Shown: piece by piece, positions 11,088 to 24,300 of the stretch
Layout of the letters: each line of letters begins with the position of its first letter
Position numbering within the stretch: position 1 is the first letter of the stretch
Assembly: GCA_023362775.1 (NCBI GenBank)
Contig: JALMGJ010000006.1
Coordinates: forward strand, 17,478,501 to 17,542,500
DNA from: Charina bottae
Lineage: Eukaryota > Chordata > Lepidosauria > Squamata > Charinaidae
Reading direction: 5' to 3'
DNA length: 64,000 bases
Notes under the pieces: generated by a model
Databases searched by the model: none
The model's input: the letters and a program-made list of their open reading frames with translations, nothing else
Told to the model about the DNA's origin: nothing
Position numbers and translations under genes: made by a program

Positions 11088-14000
11088 AATTTTAGGGAGG
11101 AAAAGACAGTCTAGTTTAACTGTACAGTGCCTTTGGGCCAAGGCATTGAGAACTCTCTGTCTGGAAAAACTGGACAAGTTTCCAATGTTTGTTAATCCAG
11201 CTAACTTTTGTAGTACTGTGTTGGGAGATTCCCATTTTTGGAATCTGGTTCATATTGGTTCTCTACCTTACGCATAGACACATGGAAGATTTTTCAAGGT
11301 TGAAAAAGCCACTCTGATTAAGGGAGGGGTAAGTGCCTTTAGGAGATTACGTAGCATCAACTAATTAGAAGTGTGCGCAAATGTATTTCTCTACAAACAA
11401 GACGAACCAATTTCCTCTCATCCTGATCCGGAACAGAATGTATTAAGAACACTTCATATTATGCATGTCAAATTATACAAGTCTTATTCATCCCTTTTGT
11501 AGTTAAAACCAACTGTACTGCTCATGAGGGACAAAATGCTAGCTGACATTCATCAATATACCTGTTATGAAACATTCTGCCCTCAGTTATCACTGTTTTA
11601 TCATTGCTAATAGCAGTGTTTTTGCTCAAAGTCTGAGATGTACACATTTATATTGATATTTCTGTACAGAAGGTACAAACAAGAGTGCCAGGCATGTAGC
11701 ATGCATTTTGTGGTGGGATCATCTCATTCTGCTTATTAAACTCCTTGGAATACGAGCTGAGCTGAGCTGCTTTGCAGGTATGACATGTGCCACAGAGTTT
11801 AAGAGGAGAAAGAACAGGAGGGCTGGGATATGAACTGTAAACTTGCTACTTTGCTCAGCCTTCTGCCTACCACTCACAGACTTTGCTCCTTGGGCATGTC
11901 AGTCAGCTAATCTTTGTCATCAGCCTCGTCCCTTATTTCTCTTTATTAGCATCAGCAAGGATGCAGAGACTGGTTGTCTTTAATCCTGCAAAACCCACCT
12001 GTTGCTAATCACACCAGGTGAAGCTACCAGCTTCTATCCAGCCTATTAGAATGGAGGCTTGTTTCTATTTTTGTCTGACCTCCTCTTGCCTTTCCTGTCC
12101 TCAAGGTGTTTGCTACTCATCATATCCTTCACTGCTTTCTCTAAAGAAGGACAAAACAGGCCTTGGAGATGCAGAATCCTTGACTATTCATCTCACTTCC
12201 TTTTTCCCCTTTAATGACGGCTTCTTCCACACATCAGCATTACCACTATCTGAGGTTATAACTGTGCCCCTCTATCCCATGATGCCATCCATGGTGCTTG
12301 TGGAGATCTTAGCAAGCTGAGCTGATGATTATCTTGCACACCAGCTGCTGCTCTAAATGAAATGCTGTGAAGACAGTTTTGCAGCATTTCCTTAGATGCA
12401 AGCGTGGGTGGTTTGCACTTCTGGGAACTCCCCCATTCTCCCACCTCCTAGGCTTCCCTTCTAAAGTCAAGGCACTTTGCATCTTACCACCATCCTTCAC
12501 AGTAGATCTGAGGGACAGCTTTGCTGGCCCCCTGCAGAGGGACTCCCCTCCTCACCATGAAAATAAGGACAGTGAGGAAAAGTTGAAGACAAAGGGACAG
12601 GGGATGAGGGTGGGTGAAACACTAGCTGGAGTGCCATCCTTTGCTCTCTTATGATCGTTGACAATAACAGATGATCTCAGACAAGTCCATGGTCATTCTG
12701 ACACCCATGAATTCCTGAGCTTTCTCAGAACCCAAAGAGGTGAAGTTATGGTTTTGGAGTCTGAAAAGACTTTTTGGTGGTGGTTTTAGGTCATCTTTGC
12801 ATCTCAGGTGTATGAATACTTTTTATTTGATGCATGATTAATTTTTAAATCATAGTTCACTAGAATCAATCCAGATTGTGGTTGCTGAAAATCTCAGCCA
12901 TACGTTTGTCCTTCTGTTTGGTTGATAGAAGTATAAAGATGTGGAACCAACTCTAAGGATCAAAGAAGTGGATGGTTTGGAGCTGGTAAAGATGTTCTCT
13001 AAAGAAATGGAAAGTATGCTACATAGAAAAGTAGAAGCTGTTGAGGTAAGGGTTATTTGGCTCCCAAATTTTATTTACTCAGGAGTAAGAAAAGGAAAGA
13101 AACATGAAAAGAGGATATTCTATACAGTGCACAGTGCTTTCTAAACAGACCATAATACATTACCACATAAAGTGTGGTGTTTGATTTGGTGAGAAATAAT
13201 TCAGCCATAGAGCTTATGCTCTATGTATGTGTGTATATATGTATGTGTGTTTATACACACACACACTACACCCTCCCTCCTCTGAGGAACTAGTGCCAGT
13301 CAGAAAAAATAATGATGTGTCAGATGAAGTAGTCATTTGACTGAGTATAAGGCAGCTTTCTATATCACTATGTAGTGATTCATAGACTCCTTTCCCCCCC
13401 AAAACCATGTATTATATTCTATGCCTTTCATTATTGTCTTGAAGGTAATATTTCAATAGGCACAAATGCCTTCATCACAAGACAGGAATGTTAGCATGCT
13501 TTGCATCTGGTTATTCCTAATTAGAAAAACATAGTCATATTTCAGAAAATCAAGACCAAGTCACAGATCAAGCTTGCTTTTCAATATAAACATGAGAATA
13601 TGTGCAGTGACCAGTTTTTATAGACTTGTCTCGGGGCAGTCAGTATTGCTTCCATGGCTAAATCCTCATGATGTAACTGTAGTAGGTAGCTGCCTTCCCA
13701 TGCTACCAATGAATGTATCCAGTTTCCAGTCTAGACTCATTATCATCTAAGAACTTCTAATCATCTTAGAAGCTGCTTTATAGCAGATCAGGGTATCTCC
13801 CAATTTTAGGTTTGTTTTGTCCTCCTCAGCTGAAAGCAGTTCACTTAGATCTTAGGCAAGGCTCTTGCATCACCTACATCCTGAATTTTTCAATTGGAGA
13901 TGCCGTTGATTTTACTTGGGACCAGGAACAGGCAACCTGAGCCTCTCCTGATGTTATTGCACTACAGCTGCCAATGGATCTCATTGCTGGCTAGGCATTT

Positions 14001-17000
14001 GAGGAATGCTGGGAGTTGCATTTCAGCAATATATGGAGCGGCTTCAGCTACCTGCCTCTACTTAGCATGTATGTACTTAGTTATGGTCTCCTTTACTAGC
14101 AGTCCACTATTAGGCTCAGAGCAGGAAAAGAATGTGTTTGGAAAAAAGTGATTGCTAGGGTTTACTCATTTCTACTATGTACATATTCTCCTCCTCACCC
14201 CACCCCACCCTTATTGGTGCCTGCAAGATAATGATTACTTCCCCCGATGAGGCAAGTAGTAGCTTTATGGGATGGGGCCAGGATCATCTGTAGGAAAAGA
14301 ACAAAAAAGTCAAGATGGAAACCATTACTGCACAATTGAAGCCATGCCCACTTTTAGTGTGCATAATGCGTGTAAAAAGGATTTGGAGTTTTGACAGCAT
14401 GGTTGCAGTTGCCATCTTGACTTTTTTTGACAGACACGCAAACATGTAGACGCCCCTGCTTTTACTGTTACTTCCATTTAAGGTCCCTCGGGTTTCCTTT
14501 TTCTTTCTTTTTTTCTTATAGCGGTTAGTTGAAGCTGCAGAAGAAGCAGATGTTTATCATGAATTCAACTCATCATTGCAGGTAAATCATATTCATTCAA
14601 GTTGATATAATCCATTGTAAAGACAAATTATTCTCATGTAGAACTCAGCAGGACAACTGTGGCAACCTGCCTCCAAAGCATCCAAGAAGATATGGCAAGA
14701 TGGGGAAACTACAGTCCCCTAAATGTTACTGGATGACAAGTTTGGTTAGCTCCAGCCACTAAGGCCAGTGGTTCAGGAGGATGCTAATTGAACTATAGCC
14801 TCTGAATATCTGGAGGGTCCCAGGTCCACCATTCTTGGCCGCTGGCTTTCCAAAGACATCTATGGTCTATGCCATGTTAAATCGACATCCTTGGTGGATC
14901 CAGCTGTTGCTCTATCCTGCATTCTTTGGCTGATGCTGATTTATCCTTGGGAACAAAGTTGAGTGCTTGTCTGTGATGTTAGATGTACAACAGCCCATTT
15001 AAACAGATCAGTCATTGCCCAACATTAGAGTCACTGAGGGACTGAATAAGTATGTGTAAACTAGTTTCTTTTCCCCATATAATCTGTCTTTGGCTATGAA
15101 CCTGCCTAAAGCCGTAGCTGCAGCCTGCAATGATAACCATTTTTCCATTACAGAGTACTGATGTTTTAAAAATGGTTGCTATATATTATAGGTTCCTCCA
15201 GGTGATCCAAAAGATGGATTGCATGGGAGGAAAAAAGTCAACAAACTGGATGCCTGCTACAGCTGTGAACCTTTGGGTTAGACCACTGTTTCTCAACATT
15301 GGCAACTTTAAGACGTGTGGACTTCAACTCCCAGAATTAACCTAGAATACTGTAGGTGTAGAATAACACCATGTGTCTTAGCATGTTGTTTGAAGGCAAC
15401 CCATTTGGTTAATGTACTATGCAGTACATTAAAAATGCATTAATCCAGTAACTAAGTTAAGGATCTTATGCCATCTCAGCCTCTCTTTTTTTTCCAACTT
15501 ACAGAGGCCAGACTTAACATAGGGGACAGAGAAAATCAGTCCCTCTGCATTACCCCTGCGATTTTTATTGTTATTTATTTATTTATTTATTTGAATTTAT
15601 TAGCAGCCCAACTCCAATGGACTCTTTGTAATTACTGCTCATGAGAGGGCACCTATGACACAGTACTTCCTCCTGATCTTTCCGGCTATAAGCTGCCAAA
15701 ACTTCTCTCATCCATCTGCCAACCTGTTGACTTCTTATAAATGCTATGGGAAGAATGCCAAAGTAGTATTCCTTCCTATTCCTTCATCCCAGTTCATCTC
15801 TAGCATCTCTATTTTACATCGGGACATTTAGGATGGAGAAGCATGGGTTCTTCAATCATTATCTCCTGACTCCTGGCTTAATTTAGTTGCAAGATTATAG
15901 TGAGAGCAAGCTGGAGAGAACCATGTATGTCACCCTGAGTGCCTTGGAGCAGGGTTCCTCAACCTCAGCCATTTTAAGATGTGTGGACTTCCAGCCAGCA
16001 TTGCTGGCTGGAGTATTCTGGGAGTTGAAGTCCACACATCTTAAAATGGCTGAGGTTGAGGAACCCTGTCAACCTTGGAGGAAGGATTGGTTGAAAATAG
16101 CCATGGTAGTAATCACAGTAATGCAGTCTTCCAATGGTTTCAGGACCAGTGGAAAAGCCTCACATAATCTTCTGCATATTTTCCATTGTTTGCAAAAGAA
16201 AAAAAGCCAGGAAAAGACCTCTGTATATTAGAACGGCTAATATTGCTTTATTTCCATTGTCTGAGAAAACGATCTGAATAATCTAACCAAGTTTGAGAAC
16301 CCTCTGAAATCTCATACTTGCCTTTTATTCTTGCTATTGAAACAATCTTTTACTGAGTCTTTCACAAGTCTTTGTGGTCTGATCTATCAGGGATCCCTAT
16401 GCATAAAAATGCTTGTATTTGGAGATGAAATTATTTTCACCAAGCATTCTTGGTTTTAATAGAATTCAAGAACTCGTTTCAAATAAAAATTTAAGGTTCA
16501 GCATGAATTTTAGCTACTGAAAATTATGTGTTCATTCTTTTTTGTATTTTCTTCACTTCTAGTTTGATTATTACAACGCTGTTTTGATTAATGAAAAGGA
16601 TGAGAATGGTAATTATGTGGCGCTTGGGGATGAATTTGTTCTGGAACCAAATGAGCATTTCAATAATTTGCTGGTGAACACAACATTCAGTGATGTACAA
16701 CTTCCGACCAATGTCTACAACAAAGGTTCATCTTTCTTTCTCTAGTTTCATTGTAAAATTGGCATAAAAGTCACAGCCAAGGCTCAAAGCACATATTACA
16801 AATGCAGATAAAGAAGTGGGCTACAACCATACATTTGTATGTTGTGTGCATGTATGTATGTACTCTGTAGTATTGCTAGTTGCTAGAACTGGACTTGTAA
16901 AAATACAACTTCAGGGGAAGAATGCATGCTTTGCGGGTTAAGAATGGGTAATATTTAGACATTATGGGTAATATTTAGACATTAATCTTGGTTTTATTAA

Positions 17001-20000
17001 TTAAGCACAAAAATAGAGAGTCAGCCATTTATTCTTTTCCTCATTCCAGTATGTATCTAAGTAAGTAAGTAAGTAAGTAAGTAAGTATTTGTTCATTCAT
17101 TCATTCAGTTTATATGGCTGCCATCTTGCAAATGTGACTCTGGGTGGCTAACAACACATTAGTATCACCACCACCCCACAACTGCAAAAGCATAAAAACC
17201 TACAATGGTTGTCAAGAGGAAATCTTATAAGCAGTAACAATAACATCTCAGGGGCCATCTAACCTTCTGAACCACATGCCCTGAAGAACAACCAGGCCTT
17301 CAACACTTTATGGAAGGCTGGCAGGTCAGAGCTAATCTAATCTCAGGGAGCCTGGTGTTCTAGTGTCCCAATTTAAATCCACTTTCTGTTTGCTTGGGAT
17401 GTAAAATTAGATGTGGGAACAAATAAAAGGACTGTGCAAAGCATTCAGAAGAAGTGCTTTGGGAAACATATTAGCATGAATAAGCCATGTCTTTCTGAAG
17501 TATTAAAATAGCCACATTCTAAAAGCTAGTGCGGCAGCTTTAGAGAGGATGTGGTTATTTTAATAGTTTTCAAAGAACACGAATGCTTTTAATATTTTGA
17601 ACAGAGGTGCTTCATTTGCACAACTCTAGCAAACATTATCTTGAGGGGTGATGGTTTATATCAGGAAGGCCACTATAACCCTGCTTTCTTGTTCAAATTT
17701 CTGAACTTGGTCCTAGACCTGCCAGCCTAATGTAGTTTATTACACATACAACACAGCCTTTCATTCCCACTTTCAAACATCTCCAATAGCAGGCCTCCAG
17801 AATAACCAGGTTTGAGCCTACAGCTCACTATTCCAAGTCAGCCAAAACTCTTGGTTAGATGGATCAATAATGTGAGTTAATATAAGGCAGCTTCATACAT
17901 TTCCATATGCTACACATTAAGTAATTGGGGCTTTAGGGAGAAGCTTGGCTAAATGTTAATTAGTTTGTGACAGCTTGGTATCATTCACAGTTGAATGTGC
18001 TTACCATTCTTTAAAAGGTAGTTCTTTTACTGAATAAAATTTTATTATTTAAACTTTATTAATTTTCAGAGTATAGGTAAAATACAAAATAGAAACTACA
18101 GAAAAGCATGAAAATAGAACTAAAAGAAAAAAGAAAAAACTATAAGGTGCAAATAGACAGAAAAACAAAGACGAAAAGTGACTTCCGACTTTCTCCAATA
18201 CAGATACTGTATAGATAAATTTACAAAAATAATCTCTTACCACTGATTAAACCATAGTAACATTATTTCTATTAAAATATACCAATTAATCATTAAAACC
18301 CAAAATCAAAACATCATTTTTTTCTACCACAAGCAAGTACTCTAGAAGTGGTTGCCAAACAGATAAAAATCCAGAAACTGAATGTTCTCTAATTAATGCT
18401 GTCAATTTAGCTTGGGGGTCGCATAACTAGTTTACTGAATAAAATCAATTCTCTCTTTTTGCCTCAGACCCCAGTATTGTGAATGGAGTTTACATGTCCG
18501 AAGCCTTGGATCCTGTTTTTGTGGACAACTTTGAAAGAGACCCAACTCTCACTTGGCAATATTTTGGCAGCACAACAGGATTCTTCAGGCTTTACCCAGG
18601 TAAAAGTTACCCAGTCCTACCTTCATTTTTCCAAATGTAGGGTTTTACCTAAGAAAAGGAGTAGAGTAAATCAGAAGTCATTTTGCAATCCTAGAATTGA
18701 CACAGAGACTGGATGAACCAGTTGATGTTAAGCATAACTTAGATCACCAGTGTGGCAGTGTGCCTGCTGCCAGGTTCCTAGTGCCTGCCAAGCTCCTTTC
18801 TCTGTCTGAATTCATTTTTTAGTGTTGGAATCTAACGTGTTGCAAAGTAAAGCACCATCCTCAAGTGTAAGTACCATATAAATCCCAGACATTGTAGGGG
18901 GAGAGCCATGTTAGTCTATGGTAGCCAAAAATCAGGAGGTGTCTGGTAGACCTTTTCAACTTCAGGTACTCCTCGATTAGTGACCACAATTAGGACCAGC
19001 AACTCCATCGCTAATCACCGTGGTCACTAAGCAGAAAATCACATGACTGTAACAGACTTATGACATCACTTCCCATTAGGTTGTTAAGCAAGTCATTGCA
19101 GCTGTTAAGCGAGACATCACATGACTACAACTTGTGATTTTACTTCTGCATTCTCCATTAACTGTGTTTGTCGGAAGCTGGTTGTGAAGCACACAAATGG
19201 TGATTACATGACCTCAGGATGCTGCAACGGTTGTAAATTTATTTATTATTTATTAAACTTATATTACCGCCCATCTCCCCCAATCAGGGGACCCTGGGCG
19301 GTTCACAATAAAACAAGGTTAAAAATACAAATACAAAATGATCATATAAATAAATAAATATATAATCCAAAGGCGATGGCTGTTAATACTAGGGAGGGCT
19401 TCATGGGATCAGCCAGCCCCAGGAGGAACTGTTGGCATTCCCATCCCAAGCAAGGCGGCAGAACCAGGTCTTCAAGTTTTTCTGGAAGGACAGGAGCGAG
19501 GAAACCCGCCTCAGTTCCGGGGGCAAGATGTTCCAAAGGGCGGGCACTACCGCAGAGAAATGCGAGGATTGGTCACAAAGCTGTTGTTTTGTTACACCAT
19601 TGTAACTTCAAACAGTTGCTAAACGAGGCAGTCGATAAGCGAGGACTACCTATAATACATTTTATCAAAAGGCATAAGCTTTCCTGCAGCTCACAAAGTC
19701 GTATGTCTTTTAATAAAATGTGTTAGTCTGAAAAGGTGCTACCAGATTCCTTCTGATAAACCCCAGATATATGATTATATAGTGAAATTCCTTCCTACAT
19801 GTCCCTGGGAGTCTGCAGCCTAGTTTGCCTTCTAGCGTATGGTTGGTTTGTGATTGGCCCAATCATCATGGCAGCCATTTTGTGAGGATGCTGATAGCAT
19901 GCTTTCAACATTCTGCATGCACTCATTGGGAAATTCAGAATCCTATTCTAGAGTATCATCCTATATTTATTTATTTTATTAATCAAACCTATATCCTGCC

Positions 20001-21321
20001 TCAATCCCAGGACTCTCAGCAGCTCACAGAATAATATACAATAAAAGATAAACATGAAAAAAAAGAAAAACCCCAACAGAGAACATGGCATCTGGCCCCA
20101 AAATAACTCTGGAAAAGCTCCATCTTCAGCTTTTTCCAGAAGGCAGACAGCCTTGGAGACAGATGAATCTCCAACAAGAGGTCATTCTACAAGGCCAATC
20201 CCATCATCAGAAAACAATGCTTCTGGGCTTCGGCCCTACTGACCTCCTGAAAATGGGGTTCAAAATATATATACGTCCCTTTTTTTTATCCGTTCAATTG
20301 TGTCCAATTCTCGGAGACTGCCTGGACAAGTCCCTGCAGTTTCCTTGGCAACGTTTTTCAGAAGTGGTTTGCCATTGCCTGCTTCCTGGGGCTGAGAGAG
20401 AGTGACAGGCCCAAGGTCACCTGGCTGCTTTGTGCCTAAGGCGGGACTAGAACTCTCAGTCTTCCAGTTTCTAGCCTGATGCCTTAACCACTACACCAAA
20501 CTGGCTCCCATATACATGCTAAGTTGGGGCTTATAAATTCAAAGGAGCAGCATTGGTGGGAGACATGCATAGAATAGGATTGAAAATCCAATATGTTTCA
20601 GTAGAGGAGTTAAAAGAAAGTTTCTATATCTCTTCCTACAATAAATGGGACCCAGGCATTCCTTGGCTTTTTGGGCTTATTCTCTGTAGCTCAAGCATGG
20701 AGGGTGAATGCAATAATTATTAATTTAATTTGAAGATGAGCCAACCTATATTGCTGAGGACCTTTTAATACACATTTCTCAGTCACTTAGACAAAGTCCT
20801 GATCAATGTAAGTTTGTGTATGGGATGACAGGTGTTCCATGGAGAGTTGTAAAGAGAGACTTTATAGCACTGTCAGTGAAAAAAAAAGGTAAAGGTTCCC
20901 CCCACACATTTGTGCAGTCGTGTCCAACTCTAGGGGCCGGTGCTGATCTCCGTTTGTTAGCCAACGAGCCAGCGTTTTCCGAAGACGCTTCCACGGTCAT
21001 GTGGCCGGCATGACACACACGGAAGGCTGTTACCTACCCACCAAAGTGGTACCTATTCATCTACTTGCATTTGCATGCTTTCGAATTGCTAGGTTGGCAA
21101 GAGCTGGAGCTAGTGCGGGAGCTCACTCCGCACGCAGGGCTAGGGATTCGAACCTCCGAACTTGCGATCTTCCGATCGATCGACAAGCCTGGCGTCTTAC
21201 CCGCTGAGGCACCACGCCCCTTTTCTGTCAGTGTTACTTGTACTTATTAATCCAGAGACTCAGGACATGTAAAAACAAATGCAAGTTTACAATTTTTATT
21301 GTTCACTTTCTGAACTAAGAG

Positions 21322-21363
<42 letters not shown>

Positions 21364-24300
21364 ACACACACACACAACTTACAGTCTACCTATTCAGGCT
21401 AGTTATAAGCCCAGAAGAGTCGACATGGAATTCTTTGTTTTATGTGATGGCCAAAATATTGTACTTCCAATCTACTTTTAGAACTTCTGACAAGATTTAG
21501 TTAGTCTTGGTACTCTTATACTTCCCAATATTTTTCCACCAGGGCCAATACTTTCATCTAGTTCCCATGGAAACCATCTTTTCTTGTATCTTCTAAGAAT
21601 TTTTATTTTGGCATGTTTTAAACATGGTGCCTAAACTGATAGCCACCAATATATGTCTTTTTAGGTTCCTTTGATGAGTCTCATATACTGTATTTTTCAT
21701 AAATATCCATTCATACTTCATGAAAATACATGGCACAAGGCCTATGACACAATCAAGCAACTGAATATGAATATGAATATACCACCATTACATTACAGTG
21801 ACACAAAGACCTTAAAATTGACAAATACTCATACTTTTTAAAAATGCCCTTGTTCGCTAGACCAGGGTTCCTCAACATTGCTGGCTGGAGTATTCTGGGA
21901 GTTGAAGTCCACACATCTTAAAATGGCTGAGGTTGAGGAACCATGCTCTAGACTATTCAGGAATAACTTCCTTGTTTTCTGAGTCTGTTTTGCTCTACTG
22001 AATAAAGGAAGCTCTGGATCAGTACGGTTCTGCTGAGCTTGACTGTATTTCCCTAATACAGTCCTACCCTACATTTCAATAAAAATTCTGATAACGGATT
22101 ATGAAGAAATTAAGGACACAAATGTCAACATCTGTAAAATCACAATTAAAATTGGCTTATATGGTTTTATCTTTAATTGCAAGGTTAAAAATCATATTTG
22201 CAGTAGAAACTGCTATTTAACCAAATTCTATCTCTCAAAAGTAGCCCACTTAAATACAGAAACCAGACAAATCCTGATACTTGCATTGTAAAGCTAGTGC
22301 CCTAGATCTTTAGCAAACGTCTTGTGATGTCTCTTCAGGAATAAAATGGATACCAGATGAAAATGGAGTCCTTTCCTTTGACTGCAGAAATCGAGGCTGG
22401 TGAGAGATTTAAAAGGAAGAAAACTGTATTCATGTATTTGCTTTATTTGACCTTCTTTATGCTATAAAATTGTCTTGTACACTTCTGATGATTTCTCACT
22501 TACCTTTTGGCTTTTCTTCGTCCTTTAAAGCAGCCTTCCCCAACCTACCACCAGATGCCACATTGGGGAAGGCTGTTTTACTGAGATTTAAAGAATTGTG
22601 CATGGTGGGTGTGCATGCTTTGCCATGCAACTCTTCAAGGGACACCATAGTTAATTCTGCTGTATTTAGCATTGTTAGTGCTTAGGTGGTTAAAATAGCT
22701 TTCTTTAAAAAATGCATTGAAACAATTCCCCCTTCCATTTTTTTTCACTTCCATCTGAGTTATATCCTAGATACTGCATTCTGGCTATCGCCTCCTTCTT
22801 GTTACTAAAGACCCATTGTGGTTGACTAATAGATATTTTTGGGAACCTACAAGCAGAGTTGAGACCAGTACTCTGTTGCTGCTGCCACTTTTCATGGAGA
22901 ACCCACCCTCTGTAAATTGGTACAATCAGCCAGATTTAAATCTTCTAAACTTGGGTCTATCGAGCTATGGGTCACACTCTCAAAAGTAATGGATGGGACT
23001 AGACAAATTGGACTTGGGTCTGCTTATATTTTAAGTATAGAGCTATTATACAGTAATCACTTTCCAGTCAAGTGTTAAATAATTTCATTTCTGTCTTATT
23101 AAAAATACTATTTTGGCAAAAAAAAAATTGGTCTATGTGATATGTTCAAAGCATAAGCTACTATCTGGGAGTCATACCCAAAGTTCTTGGAGGCCAGTTC
23201 AGTGCATTTCCATAAAACAATTTTCATTATTGTTTTTCAGCCACCATTTGGCTTTTCTATATACAGTAGCGGAATAAAGCCTCCTATCCATTCCACTCTC
23301 TTTAATTTTTATGGAAATGTCAACAGGGGGTTCATGTTCGGTAGGAGTGATGATGGTATTAGAAAGGGCCATTGTTTGTGCTCCATCATTGTGATCCAGA
23401 AGAAACATACATGTTGTAAAAGGCATCTCTAGATTGTGTCCTCATCTTGACATGACAAGAACTGTTAGAAGTGAAACTCATATTTCAGTTACTAACTGTA
23501 TAACTTTTCTTTGTTTTTCTCACATGAGCTACATCCTAAAACATTCCAAAGTAATTTGACCTCTGAGAAGCAGAAAAATTCTAATGTATGTGCAAATCTA
23601 TGCATTTCTATTCAGAAGAAAGCCCTATGGCTTTTCAAGGAGCTTCAGGTGCAATAGTCCAAATTTCTGCCTGGACATCCCCCTGCAAATAATGGACAAG
23701 TTCAGTGCATATTCAAGCAAGGCACTTAAACTCATGTTAATTTTATGTCACTTGCCACAATTTATGTCATTTATATTTATTTATCTATCAAATTTATCAC
23801 CGCCCGACTCCCCCAAGGGGGCCTCTGGGCGGTTTACAACAAAATTAAAATCATTAATATACAATTATAAATAGAATAAAATACACAGTAAATAACAGTT
23901 TAAAATATAATGAATAAAATAGAATCCAATGGCAGAATCTTCTTTAAGTTTGTAAAAAAGGGCACCCCAGAACTAATCTAAGTGCTAGCCATCTCCAGGT
24001 ATCTCCATTCTCCTTCTCACCCCAAGCATACTGACAGAACCAGGTTTTGAGTTTTTTCCAGAAGTCCAGGAGTGAGGGGGACTGTCTGACCTCTGGGGGA
24101 AGAATATCCCAAAGGGCAGGGGCAACAGCAGATATACTGACACTATAATGCAAATAATGCTATAATGCAAATAAGGTAAATTGCTTTCAATGTCTTAATT
24201 TGGAATTTAATGGACATCCCCTCTGGCCCAATCAGTCTGTTAACTCAAGGTTTCACTGTATCTACATTAGTAGGAAAGAAGAATGGGAAGGAGAGAAGAC

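Noticed and set aside
16947..16983. Tandem 20-bp duplication ATTATGGGTAATATTTAGAC
   Set aside because: A simple local slippage duplication without context suggesting function.
20879..21224. tRNA gene suggested by box A and box B
   Set aside because: The cloverleaf is not preserved, and the unit is a repeated SINE with target duplications and a LINE-like tail.
22531..22575. Mini-palindrome CAGCCTTCCCCAACC ... GGGGAAGGCTG
   Set aside because: Looks like a collapsed MITE, but the flanking 8-mers (CTTTAAAG, TTTTACTG) do not match.
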